Below, one piece after another: positions 1 through 5,249 of a stretch of DNA of 5,249 bases. Each line of letters starts with the position of its first letter. The first letter of the stretch is position 1. The notes beneath the pieces were generated by a model that saw only the letters and a program-made list of their open reading frames with translations, did no database searches and was not told where the DNA came from. The DNA comes from Pseudomonadota bacterium. Its GTDB lineage: Bacteria > Pseudomonadota > Gammaproteobacteria > Burkholderiales > SG8-39. Made by a program: the position numbers and the translations under genes. The stretch spans positions 1 through 5,249 of the forward strand of contig JAJZUK010000122.1 in NCBI GenBank assembly GCA_021847125.1, written 5' to 3'.

Positions 1-51
1 TGGTCCTGCCAGGGCACGCCGTCGAAGTACCTGCCCGCGACCTGCCGTTAA
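1..51 (+). CDS. Type IV pilin, 3' end only (partial, starts upstream)
   Basis: Frame 1 encodes WSCQGTPSKYLPATCR followed by TAA. This matches the C-terminus of the complete pilin at 317-733 ([16 protein letters not shown]) at 14 of 16 positions, and most nucleotides are shared as well. The two cysteines would close the C-terminal disulfide loop (D-region) of a type IVa pilin. Only the last 16 residues lie in the window, so the leader peptide, length and promoter cannot be assessed. A terminator begins 19 bases after the stop, so this gene is probably transcribed separately from the next pilin. The most likely reading is a tandem paralogue of the downstream pilin. Whether the upstream gene is intact or a fragment cannot be judged. 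Confidence 0.85.
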   Translation, partial: WSCQGTPSKYLPATCR

Positions 52-70
52 GCAAGTTCTCTGTTCGGCA

Positions 71-98
71 AAGCCCCTCGCGCGAGGGGCTTTTTTTT
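71..98 (+). terminator. Intrinsic terminator of the upstream pilin gene
   Basis: A perfect stem GCCCCTC (73-79) and GAGGGGC (84-90) encloses a GCGC loop. AA before the stem can extend pairing with the Ts after it. An uninterrupted run of eight T follows at 91-98. It sits 19 bases after the pilin stop codon, where a Rho-independent terminator is expected. Confidence 0.93.
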
Positions 99-136
99 GC
101 CTGAACGAGGCGCTGCATCGAGTGGATATCGGCTCA

Positions 137-157
137 ATGTGACGTTTTCCGTCACAT
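137..157. promoter_or_regulatory. Candidate activator operator (8-bp inverted repeat)
   Basis: ATGTGACG (137-144) and CGTCACAT (150-157) form a perfect inverted repeat with a 5-base spacer. Its centre lies about 125 bases before the start of transcription predicted from the -24/-12 promoter. That distance is usual for enhancer sites of sigma-54 activators. PilR is the known activator of pilA in Pseudomonas and relatives, so it is the first candidate. The TGTC-type motif reported for P. aeruginosa PilR is not seen here, so the assignment is inference. The half-sites resemble TGTGA/TCACA of CRP, but the spacing is 9 instead of 6, which argues against CRP. Confidence 0.5.
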
Positions 158-244
158 GGTGCCTATCTTTGGTCGGGGCCTTGCGTAAATTGCTCAGTCG
201 GGGTCCATCTAGTTGAACGATAGGGGGTTTACCGAATACAGATA

Positions 245-261
245 TTGGTACGCTATTTGCT
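245..261 (+). promoter_or_regulatory. Sigma-54 (RpoN) -24/-12 promoter of the pilin gene
   Basis: The sequence TTGGTACGCTATTTGCT matches the RpoN consensus TGGCAC-N5-TTGCA/T closely. GG is at 247-248 and GC at 259-260, with the obligatory 10 bases between them; the only change in the core is T for C in TGGTAC. Transcription should start near position 272, giving a leader of about 45 nt before the pilin ATG. Sigma-54 control through PilS/PilR is established for pilA of Pseudomonas and relatives, and this fits the gene downstream. Confidence 0.88.
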
Positions 262-301
262 TTAGATGTGGGGCAGCGGCAAGTTGCCGTTGTAACTTTT
301 A

Positions 302-308
302 AAGGGGG
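302..308 (+). promoter_or_regulatory. Ribosome binding site that sets the pilin start
   Basis: AAGGGGG lies 8 bases before the ATG at 317, which is ideal spacing. It is only 2 bases from the in-frame TTG at 311, too close for that codon to be used. The start at 317 also gives the normal short prepilin leader. Confidence 0.75.
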
Positions 309-316
309 CGTTGGGT

Positions 317-733
317 ATGAAAACAATTCAGAAGGGCTTCACCCTGATCGAATTGATGATCGTGGTTGCGATTATCGGCATTCTGGCCGCAGTGGCCTTG
401 CCGGCCTATCAGGACTACACCGTGCGCGCCAAGGTGTCGGAGTTGATGTTGGCGGCGAGCGGTGTGCGCACTGCGATTTCGGAGAAGTTCCAAACCGATC
501 CGAGCAACACGGCCTGTGCCGGTGGCGGTGCGACCATTCCCGTCGTCGGCAAGGTGTCGGCGGCTTCGGTTACCGATGCTGGCACGGTGACGGTGTATGG
601 CAGCACGGCTTCGAGCAGCGTGGGTCAGTCGGTGACGATCACCGTTACGCCGACCTTCAGCACTCTCACCGGTACGATCACCTGGTCCTGCGTGGGCACG
701 CCGTCGAAATACATGCCGGCCACCTGCCGTTAA
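317..733 (+). CDS. pilA: Type IVa major pilin precursor (PilA-like)
   Basis: This is a structural subunit of type IV pili, which is exported, cleaved by the prepilin peptidase PilD and assembled into the fibre at the inner membrane. The 138-aa precursor begins MKTIQKG, a 7-residue basic leader, and is cut before Phe8 of [22 protein letters not shown]. That segment has the Glu at mature position 5 and the hydrophobic helix typical of the family. Mature length is 131 aa, at the short end for type IVa pilins. Cys125 and Cys137 bracket the C-terminal disulfide loop; Cys67 is a third, apparently unpaired cysteine. Residues about 90-122 are rich in Ser and Thr and could carry O-linked modification, but this is not shown. 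The gene has its own sigma-54 promoter and terminator, and a close paralogue ends at position 51. Other pilin-like proteins share the N-terminus, but the C-terminal loop and the promoter favour a major pilin. Confidence 0.93.
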   Translation: MKTIQKGFTLIELMIVVAIIGILAAVALPAYQDYTVRAKVSELMLAASGVRTAISEKFQTDPSNTACAGGGATIPVVGKVSAASVTDAGTVTVYGSTASSSVGQSVTITVTPTFSTLTGTITWSCVGTPSKYMPATCR

Positions 734-739
734 GAATAG

Positions 740-807
740 GCGCAAGACGCGGACCGACGCTTGCGCAAGCCGGACACCGTTTGAGTCAGTCTGAAACGGC
801 GTGCCGG
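740..807. repeat. Palindrome cluster in the pilin 3' untranslated region
   Basis: Three overlapping symmetric elements lie between the pilin stop and its terminator. GCGCAAG (740-746) pairs with CTTGCGC (760-766). GCTTGCGCAAGC (759-770) is a perfect 12-base palindrome. CCGTTT (777-782) pairs with AAACGG (794-799), and this stem extends outward to CCGG (770-773) pairing with CCGG (804-807) across a small mismatch and one bulged base. The upstream pilin gene has no comparable segment, because its terminator follows its stop almost at once. The role is unknown; protection of the mRNA 3' end or a small mobile palindromic repeat are possible. Confidence 0.55.
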
Positions 808-819
808 ACGCGGTCACGG

Positions 820-844
820 AAAGCCCCTCTGCCGAGGGGCTTTT
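820..844 (+). terminator. Intrinsic terminator of the pilin gene
   Basis: The stem GCCCCTC (823-829) and GAGGGGC (834-840) is identical to that of the terminator at 71-98, but the loop is TGCC. AAA before the stem pairs with the T-run 841-844. The T-run is shorter, TTTT followed by CATTTC. The shared stem supports duplication of pilin gene and terminator as one unit. Confidence 0.88.
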
Positions 845-1005
845 CATTTCGGGACAGGGACGTCAAAGCTTGAAATTCCTTCCCTCCATCCGACTCATCC
901 AATGCGTCGGCTGTCGCGCGCTCGCTCAATCTATTCCAGCGCGTAAGCAAGATTCGGCCGTCAAGCTGACTTAACTATCCGAAAGAACCAGAGATACTAT
1001 CGAAC

Positions 1006-2127
1006 GTGCCGCCCAAATTCCCCTCCGGCTACATTCCCCAGCTCGACGGACTGCGCGGCTTGGCCATCCTCGGGGTGCTGCTGTTCCATACCGGACGATT
1101 CAGCCTGGGCTGGACCGGTGTCGTGTTGTTTTTCGTCCTGTCCGGATATCTGATTACCGGCATCTTGCTCGACGGCAAGCGGCGCCCCGCATATTTCGGC
1201 AATTTCTACGCGCGCCGGGCGCTGCGCATTTTCCCCGCCTACTACCTCATGCTGGGCCTGACCTGGTTGATCAAGCGCGACTTTACCTTGAGCCCGATGG
1301 AAGCCGAAATGCCGTCGGCGCTGCCCGAGTGGACCTACTTCGCTTTCTACGTGCAGAATTACTGGATGGGCGTGCACGGGTTCGGCACGCCGCTTTCGCG
1401 CTTCCTCGGCTTCACTTGGACGCTCGCGGTCGAGGAGCAGTTCTATCTGGTCTGGCCGCTGCTGGTTTATTTTCTCAGACCGCGGATCCTGCTGCTGTTC
1501 TGCATCGCGCTCATCGCGGCAGCACCGCTGTTGCGCACGTGGATTCTCCTGGCCACGGACAATCCGATGCTGACGCTGGCCGCGCTGCCTTCGCATCTGG
1601 ACAGCCTCGCCATGGGCGCTGCAATTTGCCTGATGTCGCGCGATGCGCGCCTGCGCACCTGGCTCAATCGGCGTACTGGCGCCGCGCTGCTGGTCGCCGC
1701 CGGCACTCCGCTTGCAATCCTGGTTTGGGCAACCGGGCTTGCGCCCTATGCGCTCACCAGCCGCCTGCAATGGATGCGCCTGCCAGGCAATGCCTGGTTC
1801 CTGACGCTGTTTTCGCTGGTGTCCGGCGCGGTGCTCATACTTGCGTTGAGCCGGGTTTCGCGTTTGTCCTCAACTTTGACCTGGCGGCCGTTGCGTGCGC
1901 TGGGAAAAATCAGCTACGGCGTCTATCTCTACTACACGCTGGGGTATTTCCTCGTCTCCACCGTGTACAAGGTGTCCGTATTCCTGCCTCTTTCCGGCAC
2001 TCACCCGGGGGAGTGGGACCTGCTCGCCATCAATGCTGCGCAGATGGCGCTGACCGTGGCGATGGCGGCGGTTTCCTACCGCTATCTGGAACGCCCGCTG
2101 CTCGCCCTGAAAGATCGCTTTCGTTAG
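1006..2127 (+). CDS. Membrane O-acyltransferase, Acyl_transf_3 (OafA/YrhL) family
   Basis: The 373-aa protein is a multi-pass inner-membrane enzyme of the family that moves acetyl or other acyl groups onto sugars of O-antigen, exopolysaccharide or other envelope glycans. Family marks, in order, are QLDGLRGLA (12-20), His28 as the likely catalytic His, FFVLSGYLITG (42-52), ARRALRIFPAYY (69-80), WTLAVEEQFYLVWP (138-151) and YRYLERPLL (358-366) near the end. Many hydrophobic segments of about 20 residues run from 16 to 360. Length is that of the membrane domain alone; there is no added SGNH domain. The start is the GTG at 1006. The frame holds a stop at 967-969 and no other usual start between, and the N-terminus then fits the family; no good ribosome binding site is seen. 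It follows the pilin terminator by 161 bases, so it needs its own promoter or read-through. The acceptor cannot be read from sequence. Confidence 0.93.
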   Translation: MPPKFPSGYIPQLDGLRGLAILGVLLFHTGRFSLGWTGVVLFFVLSGYLITGILLDGKRRPAYFGNFYARRALRIFPAYYLMLGLTWLIKRDFTLSPMEAEMPSALPEWTYFAFYVQNYWMGVHGFGTPLSRFLGFTWTLAVEEQFYLVWPLLVYFLRPRILLLFCIALIAAAPLLRTWILLATDNPMLTLAALPSHLDSLAMGAAICLMSRDARLRTWLNRRTGAALLVAAGTPLAILVWATGLAPYALTSRLQWMRLPGNAWFLTLFSLVSGAVLILALSRVSRLSSTLTWRPLRALGKISYGVYLYYTLGYFLVSTVYKVSVFLPLSGTHPGEWDLLAINAAQMALTVAMAAVSYRYLERPLLALKDRFR

Positions 2128-2313
2128 ACATTGACTGCTTCCGGTAGAGCGCGTGGCAGCAACAGGTCGAAACGGCGAATTCAAACTGCAGCAGCGGGAC
2201 GGCAGCGCCCAGCGAACAGCGCCAGCGCCTTACGCGCTGCGGGCGTTTCCGTTATCCTTGAATGCCCAGAATCGAATCGGCACCGGAGCCTGTCTGCCGG
2301 GCCCGGGTAAACC

Positions 2314-3939
2314 ATGAAAATGCTGTTCAAGTCGCTGTTGCGCAATATCGGGCGCGGCTCGCCGAAGCCGCGGCCAAGCGTGCGCACGCCGCAGGAACTG
2401 TTGGTCGAGGCGCGCGCGCGCTTCGATGCCAATGATCTGGTGCGGGCGCAATTGCTGTTCGAAGACGTGCTGGAACTCGAGCCGGAGAATGCGGATGCGC
2501 TGCATTTCCTCGGGCTGACCGGGCATCGCATCCGCGATCTGGGCTTTGCCATGGAGTATTTCGAGCGCTCGATCAAGGCGCGCCCGAACGACGCGGTATT
2601 CCACAACAACCTCGGCAGCGTGCTGGTCCAGGCCGGGCGCACCGAAGAAGCGGCCGCCTGCTTTCGCAAGGCGCTGGAGATCGACCCCGCCCTCAACATC
2701 GCCCATATCAATCTCATCTTCATCATGATCCTGCTCGAAAGCGTGCGGCCGGAGGAAGTGTATGCGGAGCATGTCGCCTGGGCAAAGATCCATGCCGATC
2801 CGCTGCTGGCGCAGGCCGAGCCCCATCACAACTCGCGCGAGCCGGAGCGGCGCCTGCGCCTGGGTTACCTCTCGGCCGATTTCCGCCAGCATGCCTTGAG
2901 CTATTTCATCGAGCCGGCGCTGGCGCAGCACGACGGCACGGCGTTCGAAGTGTTCTGCTATCACAGCGGCCGCATTGCCGACGAGGTGACGCGGCGCCTG
3001 GCGCAGCATGCCGAGCATTGGCGCGAGGTGCTCGATCTGGACGATGCGGCCCTCGCCGCACAGATTCGCGACGACGGCATCGACATCCTGGTCGACTTGT
3101 CCGGCCACTTGCGCGACAACCGCCTGATGGTGTTTGCGCGCAAGCCTGCTCCGATTCAGATGACATATCTCGCCTATCCGAACACCACCGGCATGCGCGC
3201 CATGGATTACCGCCTCACCGACGCGGTGTGCGATCCTCCGGGCGTGACCGAGCGCTTTTACCGCGAGACGCTGATACGCCTGCCGCGCTGCATGTGGTGC
3301 TATCGCCCCAGCCCGGATATGCCCGAGGTGGCGCCGCCGCCGGCCCGAACGAGCGGCGCGGTGACGTTTGCATCGATGAACGGAGCGAACAAGATCACGC
3401 CGCGCATGCTGGTGCTGTGGGCGCGCATACTCGCGCAGATTCCGGGCTCGCGCATCGTATTCACTACGGTGCCGGAACAGGGGCGCGCGCGCATACGCGA
3501 TGCCTTGGCCCAAACCGGCATCGCCGAGTCGCGCATCAGCATGCACGACCGGCTGCCGACCAAGGATTTCTGGGCGCTGTATGCGGGCATAGACATTCTG
3601 CTCGATACCTTTCCCATGAATGGTGGCACCACGACCTGCGAAGCGCTGTGGCTGGGTGTGCCGGTGGTCAGCCGCAGCGGCGATATTTTCCAGTCGCGCG
3701 CGGGACTCAGCATCCTCGGCAGCCTGGGGCTGAACGGGCTGGTTGCGGGCAGCGACGAAGACTACGTGCACATCGCGGTCGAACTGGCGCGCGACGGCGC
3801 GCGCTTGGCTGCATTGCGCGCCGGATTGCGCGAACGCATGCGCGCTTCGCCGCTCACCGATGCCCGCGGCTACGCGCGCGACCTGGAGGCGGCCTACCGC
3901 GGCATATGGCGCGAGTGGTGCGGCCGTTCGCCGCAGTGA
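2314..3939 (+). CDS. TPR protein with SPINDLY/O-GlcNAc transferase-like (GT41) domain
   Basis: The 541-aa protein is a predicted cytoplasmic glycosyltransferase of the GT41 type, related to eukaryotic OGT, which transfers a sugar from a nucleotide-sugar donor, in known members often to protein Ser/Thr. Residues about 27-127 form three TPR repeats, a likely acceptor-binding platform. The catalytic region runs from about 180 to the end: RLRLGYLSADFRQH (180-193), whose His193 aligns with the active-site His of OGT; DDGIDILVDLSGH (253-265); RKPAPIQ and YPNTTG (276-293); Lys360 in NKITP, matching the nucleotide-contacting Lys; and DTFPMNGGTTTCEALWLGVPVV (431-452). In most relatives GDRHxxR follows; here it is GDIFQSR (456-462). 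No signal peptide is seen, but the N-terminus MKMLFKSLLRNIGRG could be an amphipathic basic helix. ATG 2314 has only a weak GGG (2305-2307) upstream; ATG 2320 is an alternative. The next gene is a paralogue 41 bases on. Donor and acceptor are unknown. Confidence 0.92.
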   Translation: MKMLFKSLLRNIGRGSPKPRPSVRTPQELLVEARARFDANDLVRAQLLFEDVLELEPENADALHFLGLTGHRIRDLGFAMEYFERSIKARPNDAVFHNNLGSVLVQAGRTEEAAACFRKALEIDPALNIAHINLIFIMILLESVRPEEVYAEHVAWAKIHADPLLAQAEPHHNSREPERRLRLGYLSADFRQHALSYFIEPALAQHDGTAFEVFCYHSGRIADEVTRRLAQHAEHWREVLDLDDAALAAQIRDDGIDILVDLSGHLRDNRLMVFARKPAPIQMTYLAYPNTTGMRAMDYRLTDAVCDPPGVTERFYRETLIRLPRCMWCYRPSPDMPEVAPPPARTSGAVTFASMNGANKITPRMLVLWARILAQIPGSRIVFTTVPEQGRARIRDALAQTGIAESRISMHDRLPTKDFWALYAGIDILLDTFPMNGGTTTCEALWLGVPVVSRSGDIFQSRAGLSILGSLGLNGLVAGSDEDYVHIAVELARDGARLAALRAGLRERMRASPLTDARGYARDLEAAYRGIWREWCGRSPQ

Positions 3940-3980
3940 GCGCGCGCCGGCGCAGCGCCAACGGCGCGGCGGCCTAGGCC

Positions 3981-5249
3981 ATGCTGGCGCGCATGCTCGC
4001 GGGCCTGCTGCCGCCGCGCGGAAATTCCGCGGCGGGCCTGTATCGCCGCGCCACTGCGGCGCGCGAGCGCGGCGATTGGACCGAGGCCATAGACTGCTAT
4101 CGGCGCACGCTTGCGCTCGAGCCCGGTCATGCCGATGCCCACAACGACCTCGGCGTCGCGTTGTGCGCGCAAAGGGATTTCGCCGGCGCGCGCGCCGCAT
4201 TCATGCGCGCGCTGGAGCTGCGCGGCGAATTCGTGGCGGCGCAGGTCAATCTCGGCCAGCTGCTGCAAGCGGAGTTTCGCGACTACCGCGCAGCCGCGGC
4301 GCATTACCGCGCCGCGCTCGCGCTCGATCCGCAGCAGGCGCAGGCGCGCAACAAGCTTGCGCTGGTGCTGTACGAGCGCGGACTGGTAGCCGAAGCGATC
4401 GCCTGCCTGCGCGAAGCGCTGCGACGCGACCCCGGCGACGCGCTCGCGCGTCAATTCATGCTGTTCATGTCCAATGCGCTGCCGCAGCGCGACCTGGACG
4501 CGTGGTATCGCGAGCACCGCCTGTGGGGACAGATGCACGCGGACCCGCTGCCGCGCTATGCGCATGCGCCGCTACGCACCGCGCGCCGCCTGCGCCTCGG
4601 CTATGTCTCGGCGGACCTGCGCGAACATGCGACGGCGGCCTTCGTCCGCCCGGTTCTTGCGCACCACGACCGCGACAGCTTCGATGTCGTCTGCTACAGC
4701 AACTCGGGGGAGACCGATGCGCAGACGCTGGCGCTGCAGCGCCTGGGGCATCGCTGGCGCGGCATCGCCGGCATCGACGACGCGCAGGCGGCGCAGCTGA
4801 TCCACGCCGATGCGATAGACATTCTGGTCGATTTGTCGGGACACACCCGCGGCGGCCGCCTGGGCGTGTTCGCGCGCAAGCCAGCGCCGGTGCAAATAAG
4901 CTATCTCGGCTATCTCAATACCACGGGCGCGGCGGCGATGGATTACCGCATCAGCGATGCGATCGCCGATCCGCCGGGCGCAAGCGAACGCCTGCATTGC
5001 GAAACCCTGCTGCGCCTGCCGCGGACGCTGTGGTGCTATGAGCCGCCCGAGGATGCGCCGGAAATCTGCGCGCCGCCGGCGCAGCGCAACGGCTACATCA
5101 CCTTCGGTTCGTTCAATCACGTCGCCAAGCTCAACGACGGCGTGCTCGAGCTGTGGGGCGAATTGCTGCGCCGCCTGCCGCAGGCGCGCCTGCAGCTCAT
5201 GGCCCTGCCCGACGAGGAGACTGCGCAGCGCATCCGCGCCGCCCTGGAA
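3981..5249 (+). CDS. Second TPR/GT41 O-GlcNAc transferase-like protein (partial, runs off right edge)
   Basis: The frame from ATG 3981 stays open for 423 codons to the end of the window, so the C-terminal part, including the DTFP-NG-TTT-CEALW block, is missing. Four TPR repeats lie at about 18-154, one more than in the preceding paralogue. The catalytic region starts with RLRLGYVSADLREH (203-216, His216), then AIDILVDLSGH (278-288), ARKPAPVQISYLGYLNTTG (298-316) and Lys383 in FNHVAKLND. Over 279-333 it matches residues 256-310 of the upstream protein at 40 of 55 positions. An in-frame TAG at 3975-3977 bars an upstream start. The ribosome binding site is poor, so translation may be coupled to the preceding gene; ATG 3993 is the alternative start. 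The gene is visibly richer in GCG/CGC codons than the pilin and acyltransferase genes. Usual DG before IDIL is DA here, and the usual Pro in GYPNTTG is Leu312. Predicted cytoplasmic glycosyltransferase; substrate unknown. Confidence 0.92.
   Translation, partial: MLARMLAGLLPPRGNSAAGLYRRATAARERGDWTEAIDCYRRTLALEPGHADAHNDLGVALCAQRDFAGARAAFMRALELRGEFVAAQVNLGQLLQAEFRDYRAAAAHYRAALALDPQQAQARNKLALVLYERGLVAEAIACLREALRRDPGDALARQFMLFMSNALPQRDLDAWYREHRLWGQMHADPLPRYAHAPLRTARRLRLGYVSADLREHATAAFVRPVLAHHDRDSFDVVCYSNSGETDAQTLALQRLGHRWRGIAGIDDAQAAQLIHADAIDILVDLSGHTRGGRLGVFARKPAPVQISYLGYLNTTGAAAMDYRISDAIADPPGASERLHCETLLRLPRTLWCYEPPEDAPEICAPPAQRNGYITFGSFNHVAKLNDGVLELWGELLRRLPQARLQLMALPDEETAQRIRAALE

Noticed and set aside
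138..156. CRP-type site TGTGA...TCACA
   Set aside because: The spacer is 9 bases, whereas CRP needs 6.
311..316. TTG start at 311 for the pilin
   Set aside because: It would be only 2 bases from the Shine-Dalgarno sequence and add Met-Gly before the standard MKTIQKG leader; ATG 317 fits both criteria better.
268..873. Open frame of 201 codons overlapping the pilin gene
   Set aside because: It overlaps the pilin in another frame, runs through the terminator and has no recognisable features.
847..1005. Sigma-70 promoter for the acyltransferase gene (TTGAAA at 870-875)
   Set aside because: No acceptable -10 box lies 16-18 bases downstream; the best candidate, ACTCAT at 893-898, matches only three positions. 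Nothing else in this gap is supportable.
2224..2250. Terminator after the acyltransferase gene (AGCGC-CTTAC-GCGCT)
   Set aside because: The stem is about six pairs and no T-run follows directly, only GCGGGCGTTTCC, so transcription could well continue into the GT41 genes.
2230..2258. Promoter with -10-like TATCCT (2253-2258) before the first GT41 gene
   Set aside because: No -35 element is present at suitable distance; the match is no better than chance.
2230..4200. Very long open frame (656 codons) on the - strand opposite the first GT41 gene
   Set aside because: Its translation is Arg/Ala/His-rich with no recognisable domain, and it lies antisense to a frame with clear TPR and GT41 motifs. 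Long antisense frames are expected in GC-rich coding DNA.
3743..5041. Open frame of 432 codons on the + strand spanning the junction of the two GT41 genes
   Set aside because: The product is low-complexity Arg/Ala sequence, while the other + frames in the same bases give consistent TPR and GT41 motifs.

Overview
The window looks like chromosomal DNA from a GC-rich Gram-negative bacterium. The signs are a type IVa major pilin with a class III prepilin leader, a sigma-54 (RpoN) promoter in front of it, and GC-rich codon use. A gammaproteobacterium of the Xanthomonadales type or a betaproteobacterium fits best; the sequence does not decide between them. All supported genes are on the + strand.

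Layout. Bases 1-51 are the last 16 codons and stop of a type IV pilin gene whose body lies upstream of the window; a strong intrinsic terminator follows. Bases 99-316 are the control region of a second, complete pilin gene: a perfect 8-bp inverted repeat centred at 147, a textbook -24/-12 promoter at 245-261 and a strong ribosome binding site at 302-308. The pilin gene (317-733) is followed by a palindrome-rich 3' untranslated segment (740-807) and a second terminator with the same stem as the first. The two pilin genes are therefore a diverged tandem duplication. After a 159-base gap with no convincing promoter comes a multi-pass membrane acyltransferase of the Acyl_transf_3/OafA family (1006-2127, GTG start). 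A further 186-base gap leads to two tandem genes for TPR-containing, SPINDLY/O-GlcNAc-transferase-like glycosyltransferases (GT41 type). The first is complete (2314-3939, 541 aa). The second (3981-5249, 423 codons) is open at the right edge, so its C-terminal half is outside the window. Only 41 bases separate them and no terminator is visible between them, so they are probably co-transcribed.

How the genes may work together. Type IV pilin genes in several bacteria are followed by accessory genes that modify the pilin, TfpO next to pilA in Pseudomonas aeruginosa being the known case. Here two pilin genes are followed by an O-acyltransferase and two GT41-like enzymes. That suggests a surface-glycan or pilin-modification island inserted in the pil region. 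This is inferred from gene neighbourhood; the substrate is not shown by the sequence.
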